DNA of 42,150 nt. Origin: a virus. Location of the stretch: positions 1-42,150 of the IMG/VR virus record IMGVR_UViG_3300025671_000143; one strand, written 5' to 3'. The notes beneath the pieces are model-generated. The model saw nothing but the letters and a program-made list of their open reading frames with translations. It was not told where the DNA came from and did no database searches. The position numbers and the translations under genes are program-made. Of this stretch, positions 34,326 to 41,607 are shown one piece after another; the stretch's first letter is position 1; every line of letters starts with the position of its first letter.

Positions 34326-34516
34326 CAATAAGAGATCGTGTAGCAAAACTTGTGCGTGAAGCATACGACTTGGGAACTGAAAGTCAGCGGCTTCAAACAA
34401 ATGAAGATCCTAGAATCTCGATTATGATACTCGTAGACGAGATCATGCGGTTTTGCGATTGTACCTGCACATGCTCGGTGGAATCGTATCATTGCCCGGT
34501 TCATTGGGAGGAATAA
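34322..34516 (+). CDS. small Cys-rich hypothetical protein
   Basis: 64 aa beginning with GTG in a GTGA overlap with the previous stop. N-terminal helix (IRDRVAKLVREAYDLGTESQR), then a cysteine-rich tail CDCTCTCSVESYHCPVH that could bind zinc. Function unknown. It leads directly into the 40-codon membrane gene. Confidence 0.6.
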   Translation: MTIRDRVAKLVREAYDLGTESQRLQTNEDPRISIMILVDEIMRFCDCTCTCSVESYHCPVHWEE

Positions 34517-34639
34517 ATGACCAACATAGTTTGGTTGGGTATTGTGTTTCTTCCAGTATTGTTCTGGATCGCGATCAGCCTATCAATAATCGCAAACAAT
34601 TTAACTGATCTAAAACGAATAGCAAAGAGACGACGATGA
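34517..34639 (+). CDS. 40-aa single-TM membrane peptide
   Basis: ATG follows the preceding TAA directly, with GGGAGG (34506-34511) as Shine-Dalgarno. The peptide MTNIVWLGIVFLPVLFWIAI continues with SLSIIANN and ends in the basic tail LKRIAKRRR: one membrane segment with a positively charged cytoplasmic end. The TGA overlaps the next ATG (ATGA). It fills the gap exactly between two genes, so translation is likely. Role unknown. Confidence 0.6.
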   Translation: MTNIVWLGIVFLPVLFWIAISLSIIANNLTDLKRIAKRRR

Positions 34640-35115
34640 ACATTTTCTATCTCGATTCCGACCCATACGTTGCCGCTCAAATGAGTTGTGACAAGCATGT
34701 GGTCAAGATGATTCTCGAAAGCGCGCAGATGCTCTGTACGGCTCATCGGGAATTGGATGATGACGATGTACCTAAAAACTTTTATAAGAAAGCACACCTG
34801 AATCATCCAAGCACAATCTGGACACGATCTGCTTCGGCAAATTACTCTTGGCTATACGATCATTTTCTTGGTCTATGCGACGAGTATACTCATCGCTATG
34901 GTAAGGTTCATATGTCCGATTTAAAGTTGCGCGACGCTCTTGGTTGGTTTCCGCGCAACATTAAGACGGGCAAGTTTACTGAACCTCCTCAATGTATGCC
35001 CGATCAATACAAGGTAGAGGGTGACTCGATCGCTGCCTACCGTAACTATTACAAAGGCGACAAGGCTCGTTTCGCAGAGTGGAATAAGTCTCGCCCTGCT
35101 CCTAACTGGTGGTAA
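34636..35115 (+). CDS. conserved phage protein of unknown function
   Basis: 159 aa. MNIFYLDSDPYVAAQMSCDKH, then MILESAQMLCTAHREL, HPSTIWTRSASANYSWLYDH and QCMPDQYK are landmarks of a family common in T4-like and other phages and usually left unnamed (sometimes annotated as pyrimidine-dimer glycosylase-like, which I cannot confirm from motifs). The conserved His, Asp, Lys and Trp residues suggest a catalytic or nucleic-acid role. The start overlaps the preceding membrane peptide by 4 bp; the stop is 1 bp before the RNase H gene. Confidence 0.75.
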   Translation: MNIFYLDSDPYVAAQMSCDKHVVKMILESAQMLCTAHRELDDDDVPKNFYKKAHLNHPSTIWTRSASANYSWLYDHFLGLCDEYTHRYGKVHMSDLKLRDALGWFPRNIKTGKFTEPPQCMPDQYKVEGDSIAAYRNYYKGDKARFAEWNKSRPAPNWW

Positions 35116-35116
35116 A

Positions 35117-36016
35117 ATGATTCTCGTAGATATGTCTCAAATCCAAATCGCCAACCTAATGGCTGGTATCAACTCGTGGATGAAAGGAATGAATGTCGAT
35201 GAAAACATTCTTCGACACATGATCCTCAATTCTTTGCGTAGCTATCGCGATCAGTTTGAAGGTGATTATGGAGAACTGGTTCTGTGCTACGATAGCCACT
35301 CGTGGCGTAAAGAACGCTTTCCGTTCTACAAGGCTGCTCGCAAGAAGGCTCGCGCTGCAAGTGGGCTCGATTGGAATGAGGTGTTTGAAGCATTTGGCAA
35401 GATCGAGAAAGAGCTGCGGGAGAACTTCCCCTATGCTACTCTTCGTGTCAATCGCGCAGAAGCAGACGACATTATCGGTGCAATCGTGATTGACAAGTGC
35501 CAGATCGTCGGTGGCGAGAAGGTGCTGATTATCTCTGGCGACAAAGACTTCATTCAGCTTCATAATCGAGGTGACGTGACACAATGGTCGCCCACGCTTA
35601 AGAAGTTTGTGAAGCACGATGCTCCGGCTCGCTATCTGGCAGAACACATCTGCCGTGGTGATTCTGGTGATGGGATTCCCAATATTCTTTCTGATGACGA
35701 TACGTTCGTTGTAGCTTCAAAGCGACAGAAGCAGCTTCGCGCGAAAGCTCTGGAGGAGTTGATTACAATCGGTATTGTTGAATATGATTACTCGAACAGC
35801 GACCCGAAGCTCATCAACGAAACGACTATTCGCAACTGGGCTCGAAACGAGGAACTGATCGACATCAACCGAATGCCGGAAGAGATCAGAGCTGAAATCC
35901 TAAATACATATAACATTGAAAGTGAAGCTGCGGAAAAGCGTGGAAGGAAGAACCTTTACACTTATTTCGTGGAGCATCGTCTGATCAATCTGTTGGATGA
36001 GATCAGCGCATTTTAG
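35117..36016 (+). CDS. rnh: RNase H / 5'-3' exonuclease, T4 Rnh-like
   Basis: 299 aa from the ATG at 35117 (T4 RNase H has 305); upstream in-frame codons lie within the previous gene. ILVDMSQIQIANL holds the first metal aspartate, LVLCYDSHSWRKERFPFYKA the second with the helical-arch basic residues, VNRAEADDIIGAIV the EADD cluster, and ISGDKDFIQL the GDKD acidic pair; CRGDSGDGIPNI is the helix-hairpin-helix with the last aspartates. It removes RNA primers and flap DNA during lagging-strand synthesis, acting with the primase encoded upstream at 21390. Confidence 0.93.
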   Translation: MILVDMSQIQIANLMAGINSWMKGMNVDENILRHMILNSLRSYRDQFEGDYGELVLCYDSHSWRKERFPFYKAARKKARAASGLDWNEVFEAFGKIEKELRENFPYATLRVNRAEADDIIGAIVIDKCQIVGGEKVLIISGDKDFIQLHNRGDVTQWSPTLKKFVKHDAPARYLAEHICRGDSGDGIPNILSDDDTFVVASKRQKQLRAKALEELITIGIVEYDYSNSDPKLINETTIRNWARNEELIDINRMPEEIRAEILNTYNIESEAAEKRGRKNLYTYFVEHRLINLLDEISAF

Positions 36017-36022
36017 GAGAGT

Positions 36023-36520
36023 ATGGTGCCGAATTTTAGTGAGAGTCTTCCCGAACTATTCGAGAAGATCAATAAAGAAGATGACGAAGCAAAGAAAATT
36101 GCTCTGCTGACTGGATACAAAGTCCAGCAAACGATACAGACACTTCTACAATCTGCCTATGGTCCGTTTACTTGGGCTCTACCGGAAGGTCGCCCTCCGT
36201 TTCGAGAGAATCAAGATCCATATGGCATGGGTACTCCTCTGGACAGAGAGATTCGCAAGTTCGTGTATCTCTTTGAGGAGTCTGGGCGAAAGATTCAACA
36301 GAACATCAAGCGTGAAAGTGTGTTTATTGAGATGCTAGAGAATCTACATCCGAGTGAATCGGAGCTGATTCTTCAGGCAAAAGAAGGAAACATTATCGGT
36401 GTTCCTCACGAGCTGGTATACAAAGCCTTTCCTGGCTTGGTAGGGCCTCCTCCTGAGAAGCCAAAACCTGCACCTAAGAAAAAGAAGGCAGCAGCAAAGA
36501 AGAAGAAGACCAATGAGTAA
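36023..36520 (+). CDS. DUF6433-like conserved phage protein
   Basis: 165 aa. PNFSESLPELFEKINKEDDE, LLTGYKVQQTIQTLLQ, and ENLHPSESELILQAKEGNI resemble the DUF6433 family of T4-like phages, with no known function. The C-terminus is a Pro/Lys tail (PPPEKPKPAPKKKKAAAKKKK) probably disordered and nucleic-acid binding. AGGAG (36015-36019) lies only 3 bp from the ATG but 6 bp from a GTG at 36026, so GTG could be the real start. The end overlaps the next gene by 8 bp. Confidence 0.7.
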   Translation: MVPNFSESLPELFEKINKEDDEAKKIALLTGYKVQQTIQTLLQSAYGPFTWALPEGRPPFRENQDPYGMGTPLDREIRKFVYLFEESGRKIQQNIKRESVFIEMLENLHPSESELILQAKEGNIIGVPHELVYKAFPGLVGPPPEKPKPAPKKKKAAAKKKKTNE

Positions 36521-36704
36521 TCGTAATCAGCAAGTTGGTGATGACGATGTGGATGCTTTCGGTGATTATTCGTTAGAGCGAAAAGACCGACGCCGCGATC
36601 GGCAACACACAAAAAAGAACAAGTCAAGTAAGAAGAAGCACAACAAGCGAAAAGACATGAACGAGTTCGACGACCTTTCATACGAGGAGTTTTTTGGTCG
36701 ATGA
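36513..36704 (+). CDS. small charged hypothetical protein
   Basis: 63 aa, very hydrophilic: an acidic start (GDDDVDAFGDYS), a basic middle (ERKDRRRDRQHTKKNKSSKK) and an acidic end (NEFDDLSYEEFFGR). Likely disordered, possibly RNA- or DNA-binding. Overlaps both neighbours by a few bases, consistent with a translationally coupled small-gene run. Not recognised. Confidence 0.6.
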   Translation: MSNRNQQVGDDDVDAFGDYSLERKDRRRDRQHTKKNKSSKKKHNKRKDMNEFDDLSYEEFFGR

Positions 36705-36904
36705 TGATTGATACGACGGTTTTGTTTTTCATTCAGGGCGCACTCATTCCGATTTGTGCCTGGGTTTCATTCAAGCGTGGATGGAATACTGGAGTGAAGT
36801 TTGGCCTTGAACGAGTTGTCAATCGTTTGATTGATAGTAACCGTATGAGTGTTCGTGAAGTTGAGAAACTGCTAGACTGCGAGTTGTATGAAGATGGCAA
36901 GTAA
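36701..36904 (+). CDS. small membrane-anchored hypothetical protein
   Basis: 67 aa. Residues 4-23 (DTTVLFFIQGALIPICAWVS) form an N-terminal membrane segment; the rest is a soluble helix-rich tail (WNTGVKFGLERVVNRLIDSN, VREVEKLLDCELYEDG). Proteins with this layout are common among the small early genes of T4-like phages; function unknown. ATG-ATG start overlaps the previous TGA; the stop overlaps the next ATG (TAATG). Confidence 0.6.
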   Translation: MMIDTTVLFFIQGALIPICAWVSFKRGWNTGVKFGLERVVNRLIDSNRMSVREVEKLLDCELYEDGK

Positions 36905-37128
36905 TGTCTAAGCGCGATGAAATAGAGGCGGAGACTCTTCGGCTGATCAATGAAGAGGTCGAGGATGAGCTTGCCCGATTGCGCTTGGAGATATTCGGGC
37001 AATGTCATATCTGCCATGGTAATGTAACCGAGTATGATATGACCTATGGAAGCTGGGGCGGCGAGTTCCGTGGCGAGGCCTGTTATCACTCGGTCTGCCT
37101 CTCAGGCAAGCTGGCCGTGAGTGCCTGA
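36904..37128 (+). CDS. small putative zinc-binding protein
   Basis: 74 aa. An acidic N-terminal helix (DEIEAETLRLINEEVEDELAR) is followed by CHICHG and, about 25 residues on, CYHSVCLSG; the Cys and His residues form a plausible treble-clef or zinc-ribbon site. No homologue named. Last gene before a 235-bp intergenic region with two promoters. Confidence 0.6.
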   Translation: MSKRDEIEAETLRLINEEVEDELARLRLEIFGQCHICHGNVTEYDMTYGSWGGEFRGEACYHSVCLSGKLAVSA

Positions 37129-37142
37129 TCCCCGAGGGAAAA

Positions 37143-37195
37143 TGACCGACGGTCAGCTTTGGGGTGCTTGACACCCCTCCCGCCGTGCTTACCTT
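37143..37195 (+). promoter_or_regulatory. promoter (TTGACA-N16-TACCTT) with overlapping inverted repeats
   Basis: TTGACA (37168-37173), 16 bp, TACCTT (37190-37195). The -35 lies within the inverted repeat GGGGTG-CTTGA-CACCCC (37161-37177), and TGACCG-A-CGGTCA (37143-37155) is a second inverted repeat just upstream. These could be operator sites. Transcription from about 37202 would give a leader of about 160 bases before the TTG at 37364. The region 37202-37310 holds no gene I can support. Confidence 0.5.
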
Positions 37196-37310
37196 TTAGG
37201 AGCTTGAGGGGGAAGAAAACCGTGTTTCGGCGTAAGTCCTTGATTTTACAGGGTTTTTCAAAAAATGACTGACCGTCTCGTTTTTTCTGGGCTCCCCACG
37301 GGGAAAGCCC

Positions 37311-37338
37311 TTGACTTCCGCCCTCAGGTTGCTACCTT
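37311..37338 (+). promoter_or_regulatory. promoter (TTGACT-N16-TACCTT) of the CobT-like gene
   Basis: TTGACT (37311-37316), 16 bp, TACCTT (37333-37338), followed by ATAGTC exactly as at 33176-33181. The expected start near 37345 leaves a 19-base leader with GGGAGA (37351-37356) before the TTG start codon. It is the second promoter in front of this gene. Confidence 0.6.
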
Positions 37339-37363
37339 ATAGTCTCAATCGGGAGATTTTCAC

Positions 37364-39844
37364 TTGTCCTACAATACTTCGGCAATCGCTCGTTATAACG
37401 AGTTCGCCCGCGTGTCCGTTTCCGCGAAGGAACGTCTCGCGAAGCTCCTCGCTTCCGAGGACATTCGGGTCGTTCACTCGAACGAATACAATACGGCTGC
37501 TTTCGACGTTCGGAATCGCGTCCTCACTCTTCCGGTTTGGAAGAACATGGACGGCGACCTTTACGACCTCTTCGTCGGGCACGAGACCGGTCATGCGCTT
37601 TACACTCCCGATGGCGATCACTTCGATTCCATGACGGCTGGTCAGCGCGCATACCTCAACGTGGTCGAGGACGCTCGGATCGAGAACGGACAGAAGCGAA
37701 AGTTCCCCGGTCTTCGACGGCCGATGCGCGACGGTTATTCGTCGCTCGTCGATCGCAAGTTTTTCGGCGAGCTTGACGATATTGCTGGTCTGTCCTTGAT
37801 CGACCGGATCAACCTCAAGGCGAAGCTCGGAACGGCTCTCGACGTTCCCTTCACCGATGACGAGCTGGTCACGTTCGAGCGGGTCATGGCGCTTCGCTGC
37901 TCCGATGATCCGGCTCGCAACGCTGAGCTTTTCGAGGAAGCCAAGGCGCTTGCTCTGGAGCTTTGGCATGACGAGCGCGAGCGGCAGTCGGAGACTGACA
38001 CTCACTCCGATGGTGGTGCTGACGAGCCCGGTGATTCTGACGAGTCCGATGACTCCGCTGGCGAGTCTTCGGAGTCTAACTCCACTGACGGCGCTGGCGA
38101 CGAGAACGGCGAGTCTGACTCTTCGTCGAACGATGGTGGCGAGTCTGACTCTTCGTCGAACGATGGTGGCGAGTCTGACTCTTCAGCCTCCGACGCTGAC
38201 GGCGAGGGTGATGAGTCCGACGCTTCTTCCTCTGACTCTTCTGATGACGCGGGCGAAGACGACGGCGACGCTTCGGGCAAGTCTGGCGACAACGGCGAGT
38301 TCACCGACGAGCCGAGCGACGCTTCGGGTTCTACTGCGTCCAACTCTCGCGAGGACGACGGGGCTGACCCCGGAGCGGTGACGTATGATACGTTCCGCGA
38401 GAACGAGGCCTCGCTCGCCGAGGACAAGCCCGATTTCAGCTATGGCGAGCCTTCGTTTGTCAATATGACCATCCCCGCTTCGGGCGACATTCCGACGGCT
38501 GACTTCGTGATTCCGACCAGCGCGCATGTCGAGGCTGCTCTGGCTCACTGGTCGAACGAGGTTCGCGACGTTGCGGACATTGCGAAGGCTTCTCGGAAGA
38601 TTCTCGATGAGACGACCAAGAAGGGCGTGTCTCTGCTCCTGAAGGAGTTCGAGATGAAGAAGGCTGCGGACGCTTGCAAGCGAGCCATGACCTCTTCGAC
38701 TGGCGTGATTGATACCAACAAGCTCCACACCTACAAGTGGAACGAGAATATCTTCGCCAAGAACACGATCATCCCTGACGGCAAGTCTCACGGGCTCGTT
38801 ATGTTCATCGACTTCTCAGGCTCGATGATGAATAACCTGTCTGGGACCATCGAACAGCTCTGGGCTCTTCTCGCGTTCTGCGATCGAGCTTCGGTGCCTT
38901 ACGATGTGTATTCCTTCACCTCTGGTGCTTGGGGTCGCTTCGGAGTGCCGGACGCGGTTCGGGAAATCGTCGATCGAGGCCTCGCACACAACTTCGACTC
39001 TGGTGATCAGCGGCTCGGGCTTTCTAGCCGAATGCCCCACCTGCTTCAGCTTGCGTCGTCGCGTGACAACCGAACGCTGCGCTCGGCTTCGCGGGATATG
39101 CTCGCTCTGATTTGGAAGGCGAATCTCGATCGCTATGCGGACCCGACTTCTTCTCGCTTGAACTACGGGCTTCCGAAGTGGCTCGCGCTTGGTGCCACGC
39201 CGCTGAACGAGACGATCGTGCTTGCGTCCAACCTCATTCGCACGTTCCAGAACGAAACGCGAGTGCAGATTGTCAATGCAGTGTTCCTCACCGATGGTGA
39301 TGGCCATCGCACCGCACCCGGCGCGAGTCGCTATGCTACCATCGTTGCTCGGGATGAGGAAACTCGCCGGGAGTATCTGATGAATGGCGCTGCTCGCGGA
39401 GCGGGCGAGACTGCGGTTCTCAATCAGATGCTTCGGGATCGGACGGGAGCGAACGTGGTCAACTTCTTCGTCTCTGATGCGAAGCGGGCTAATCACTTCG
39501 TGACGATGCTGGTCAAGCAGGATGCTGACGCGGCCGCTGCTTTTCCGAAGCGACCGCGCAATCGCTCGGCCGAAAAGGCTTCCGAAACCATCAAGCGCCC
39601 CGAGTTCGCATCCAAGTGGGATGCGTGGCGGAAGGATGGTGGGGTTGTGATCGAAAACTCTGCCCTCGGATATGACCAGCAGTATCTCATTCACGCAGAA
39701 AGCCATGCTGGCGACGACAACGGTATCGAGGTTGATGCTGGTGCGTCCAAGGCAAAGATCCAGCGAGCGTTCCTGAATAGCCGAAAGAATGCCCTCAAGG
39801 CCCGACGGGTTCTTCAGGAGTTTACGTCGGTGATTTCGTGCTGA
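37364..39844 (+). CDS. CobT-like metallopeptidase/VWA-domain protein
   Basis: 826 aa from TTG (GGGAGA 7 bp upstream). N-terminal domain: VGHETGHALYTP is an HExxH zinc-peptidase motif (H73, E74, H77), and YLNVVEDARIE (E102) could give the third ligand. Residues about 210-345 are an acidic Ser/Asp/Glu/Gly linker with a tandem repeat. The C-terminal von Willebrand A domain has an intact MIDAS, FIDFSGSM (D483, S485, S487). This architecture is that of CobT-like proteins, which in T4-like phages pair with a MoxR/CobS-type AAA+ ATPase; no cobalt-chelation role is implied, and no ATPase gene is in the window. It may remodel or cleave proteins. The gene is strongly G+C-rich (58% in one sampled line) compared with the window. 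Confidence 0.85.
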   Translation: MSYNTSAIARYNEFARVSVSAKERLAKLLASEDIRVVHSNEYNTAAFDVRNRVLTLPVWKNMDGDLYDLFVGHETGHALYTPDGDHFDSMTAGQRAYLNVVEDARIENGQKRKFPGLRRPMRDGYSSLVDRKFFGELDDIAGLSLIDRINLKAKLGTALDVPFTDDELVTFERVMALRCSDDPARNAELFEEAKALALELWHDERERQSETDTHSDGGADEPGDSDESDDSAGESSESNSTDGAGDENGESDSSSNDGGESDSSSNDGGESDSSASDADGEGDESDASSSDSSDDAGEDDGDASGKSGDNGEFTDEPSDASGSTASNSREDDGADPGAVTYDTFRENEASLAEDKPDFSYGEPSFVNMTIPASGDIPTADFVIPTSAHVEAALAHWSNEVRDVADIAKASRKILDETTKKGVSLLLKEFEMKKAADACKRAMTSSTGVIDTNKLHTYKWNENIFAKNTIIPDGKSHGLVMFIDFSGSMMNNLSGTIEQLWALLAFCDRASVPYDVYSFTSGAWGRFGVPDAVREIVDRGLAHNFDSGDQRLGLSSRMPHLLQLASSRDNRTLRSASRDMLALIWKANLDRYADPTSSRLNYGLPKWLALGATPLNETIVLASNLIRTFQNETRVQIVNAVFLTDGDGHRTAPGASRYATIVARDEETRREYLMNGAARGAGETAVLNQMLRDRTGANVVNFFVSDAKRANHFVTMLVKQDADAAAAFPKRPRNRSAEKASETIKRPEFASKWDAWRKDGGVVIENSALGYDQQYLIHAESHAGDDNGIEVDAGASKAKIQRAFLNSRKNALKARRVLQEFTSVISC
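38108..38184 (+). repeat. 30-bp tandem repeat in the acidic linker
   Basis: Two identical 30-bp units (38108-38137, 38138-38167) and a partial third encode GESDSSSNDG copies in the acidic linker of the CobT-like protein. Such in-frame repeats can change linker length by slippage. Confidence 0.85.
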
Positions 39845-39885
39845 TCGCGGCATAGTTGCCATTTTGTTTTTCTTTCGATGGAAGG

Positions 39886-39942
39886 TTGACACTCCAATAT
39901 TGGGGCATACCTTTACATCATTCAACCGGGGATATATACCCC
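39886..39942 (+). promoter_or_regulatory. promoter (TTGACA-N16-TACCTT) with downstream operator-like repeat
   Basis: TTGACA (39886-39891), 16 bp, TACCTT (39908-39913); transcription expected from about 39920. GGGG-ATATATA-CCCC (39928-39942) follows at about +9, where a bound protein could block transcription or where the RNA could fold. AGGAG (39949-39953) is 10 bp before the ATG at 39964. Confidence 0.6.
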
Positions 39943-39963
39943 CAAAACAGGAGTCCATATATT

Positions 39964-40308
39964 ATGGCAAAGCAGAAGCATTTTGAAAAGATCATTGACA
40001 TTCTTCGCGCTCACGATGGCGCAGTTACCAAGGAATATATCCTGAAGTCTCTGGAAGGAGAGATTGTCGCCAATCGTCTTTCTACTTACTTCTGGGAGAT
40101 CCGCTCCAAGGCAAACCTTGACGTTGAGGTTGTCAAGGAAGGTCGCAAGGTCGTTGGCTATCGTCTCGCCGCTGTTTCGGCTCCGGCCCCCGACGGCTCG
40201 GCGCCTGTTATTCCTGCTGACGCGCAGCCCGTTGCGTCTGAAGCGGACGCTGTTGCGGTGAATCGAGCGTATTACGATGGGTCGCAGGACGAGGACGACG
40301 ATGCCTAA
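39964..40308 (+). CDS. winged-helix DNA-binding protein
   Basis: 114 aa; ATG at 39964 fits the AGGAG site and begins the conserved part. Residues about 7-45 (FEKIIDILRAHDGAVTKEYI, then LSTYFWEIR) form a helix-turn-helix with the recognition helix around ANRLSTYFWEIR. KEGRKVVGYRL is a typical beta-wing. The C-terminal 45 residues are Ala/Pro/acidic and likely disordered, ending in DEDDDA. Possibly a transcriptional regulator that could bind the inverted repeat in its own promoter; this is inference. It shares design with the 73-aa protein at 26238. Confidence 0.75.
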   Translation: MAKQKHFEKIIDILRAHDGAVTKEYILKSLEGEIVANRLSTYFWEIRSKANLDVEVVKEGRKVVGYRLAAVSAPAPDGSAPVIPADAQPVASEADAVAVNRAYYDGSQDEDDDA

Positions 40309-40519
40309 CCAACTCATTCGGTCGCTAAGACAAGAGTTGGATCAGGTCGAGCAGGAAATGAAAGCCTGTATCGCCGAAATGTCTGCTGGCATTGACTACG
40401 ATTACAATCAAGATTTGTATGATGAGTTGGCCGGCCGGCGCGATTCGATTAGGCTAAACTTAGAAGCAACACAAAACTTCTATGACCATGCCAGGAATGT
40501 CGAGGCTATGGATGAATGA
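40301..40519 (+). CDS. small coiled-coil hypothetical protein
   Basis: 72 aa from the ATG at 40301, which overlaps the previous gene by 8 bp; an upstream in-frame ATG at 40277 lacks a ribosome-binding site. MPNQLIRSLRQELDQVEQEM and DELAGRRDSIRLNLEATQNF are amphipathic helices of a helical hairpin. Function unknown. The stop overlaps the next ATG. Confidence 0.6.
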   Translation: MPNQLIRSLRQELDQVEQEMKACIAEMSAGIDYDYNQDLYDELAGRRDSIRLNLEATQNFYDHARNVEAMDE

Positions 40520-41055
40520 TGGCTGAATGGAAGACCATATCCGGGCGTAAGATTGCGTCTATTTGCAAGGAAATACTGCGTCTAAATGAAGATAGCCCAA
40601 GGCACATTCATATCGGAACAGACGCTCAGTTTCGCGGAACGAAAATGGTCTTCGCTACAGCAGTAGCAGTCCTGAATCCGGGGAAGGGTGGTATGGCTTA
40701 CTATCGCCGTTCCGCTTTCCCCGGACAGGAGTACCGCTCACTCGCCCAAAAGCTCTTCAAGGAGGTTGAGCTTTCAATCGAGGTTGCGACCGAAGTGTCG
40801 AATGTTCTTGATCCAGAGTACCACAGTAATATCGTGGTTCATGTTGATGCCAATCCGAATGTTCAACACAGCTCTTCTGATTATCATCGCGCTCTGGTTG
40901 GATGGGTTGCTGGAGCAGGATTTGAGTGTGTATCGAAACCTGAAAGTTGGTGCGCCAGTCATGTAGCGGATCATATCGCAAACGGAAGAAATGTTCGTGA
41001 TACCCGTATTCGTCGTAAAGAGTTCCCTAGAAAGAAAGGAAAGAAGTGGCAGTGA
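40516..41055 (+). CDS. DUF458/YkuK-like RNase H-fold protein
   Basis: 179 aa. HIHIGTDAQFRGTKMVFATA (first acidic residue of an RNase H-like fold), IVVHVDANPN (second), and ALVGWVAGAGFECVSKPESW followed by ASHVADHIANG correspond to the DUF458/YkuK family, which is proposed to be a nuclease of the RNase H superfamily. The biochemical role is unproven. The C-terminus is basic (RIRRKEFPRKKGKKWQ), fitting nucleic-acid binding. Starts in an ATGATGGCT overlap with the preceding gene. Confidence 0.75.
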   Translation: MMAEWKTISGRKIASICKEILRLNEDSPRHIHIGTDAQFRGTKMVFATAVAVLNPGKGGMAYYRRSAFPGQEYRSLAQKLFKEVELSIEVATEVSNVLDPEYHSNIVVHVDANPNVQHSSSDYHRALVGWVAGAGFECVSKPESWCASHVADHIANGRNVRDTRIRRKEFPRKKGKKWQ

Positions 41056-41291
41056 TTATGCGTTTGCCTGATTCCGTAACCCGCAATATGAAAGAGCAGT
41101 TCAGACCGATCGAGTGTATTTGTGGTTGTTCGGAGATCGTAATGATCGAAGATCCCAATCATATCTTCTCTCTTGCGTGTATTGATTGCGGGCATCATGG
41201 ACCCGGAAAATACGAAGGTGATTATGTTTCGTGTGTGATGGCCTGGAACGCAGAGGTGGTGCAATTTGAAGAACTCCTCGAAATGTTCTGA
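41046..41291 (+). CDS. Lar-like small zinc-ribbon protein
   Basis: 81 aa from GTG at 41046 (AAAGGA 5 bp upstream); GTG at 41052 in a GTGA overlap or ATG at 41058 are alternatives. CICGCSEIVMIEDPNHIFSL then ACIDCGHHGPGKY and VMAWNAEV give the CxCG...CxxCGxxGP...AWN pattern of Lar-like restriction-alleviation zinc ribbons. E. coli Lar modulates type I restriction, but most phage proteins with this pattern are untested. Confidence 0.65.
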   Translation: MAVIMRLPDSVTRNMKEQFRPIECICGCSEIVMIEDPNHIFSLACIDCGHHGPGKYEGDYVSCVMAWNAEVVQFEELLEMF

Positions 41292-41388
41292 AGCAGCATA
41301 CTTCATTCTCGCATATATACTTCAGGTCGCATTACTAGCAGTTATTGTTACTGTAGGTGCGATTATTGTGAAAGGATGTTCGGCATGA
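41266..41388 (+). CDS. 40-aa single-TM membrane peptide
   Basis: TTG start with GAGGTGG (41253-41259) 6 bp upstream, overlapping the end of the Lar-like gene in another frame; its TGA overlaps the next start (ATGA at 41385). The peptide has one long membrane segment (AAYFILAYILQVALLAVIVT, then VGAIIV) and ends KGCSA. It is the only frame that fills 41292-41384. Function unknown. Confidence 0.5.
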   Translation: MKNSSKCSEAAYFILAYILQVALLAVIVTVGAIIVKGCSA

Positions 41389-41600
41389 GAAAAAAGAGAA
41401 CGATCGCTGTCGCTGCGGCTGTTTTGCTTGCACCAGCACTAATGGGTCTTTCTGTTAAAATGGAAGACGCTCCTCGATACGGAATCGCTGCTGCTGGGAA
41501 TGTTGTTGTTTACCGAGTTGATACATCAACCGGAGAGATATGTAGATTCGTCGGAACTGAACTCCACGAATGCTTTGGGACAGTTGACGATAATCCATAG
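41385..41600 (+). CDS. small exported or membrane-anchored protein
   Basis: 71 aa from the ATG at 41385, which has AAAGGA 8 bp upstream and an ATGA overlap; the in-frame ATG at 41376 overlaps that site. MRKKRTIAVAAAVLLAPALM is a basic n-region and hydrophobic core, a signal peptide or anchor. The outer part (EDAPRYGIAAAGNVVVYRVD, EICRFVGTELHECFG) has two cysteines that could form a disulfide. Last gene before the tRNA array. Not recognised. Confidence 0.6.
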   Translation: MRKKRTIAVAAAVLLAPALMGLSVKMEDAPRYGIAAAGNVVVYRVDTSTGEICRFVGTELHECFGTVDDNP

Positions 41601-41607
41601 AATTTTC

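Noticed and set aside
37222-37272. 16-codon GTG frame (MFRRKSLILQGFSKND) in the long leader before the CobT-like gene, with AGGGGG nine bases upstream
   Set aside because: Too short to support by sequence alone; no attenuator-like terminator follows. It may be a leader peptide but is not listed as a gene.
37291-37312. GGGCT-CCCC-ACG-GGGG-AAAGCCC hairpin as a terminator
   Set aside because: No T-run follows on the + strand and none would follow in the required position on the - strand; it lies between two same-direction promoters.
38816-39958. 380-codon - strand open frame opposite the CobT-like gene
   Set aside because: Shadow of a G+C-rich gene whose + strand product has intact catalytic motifs.
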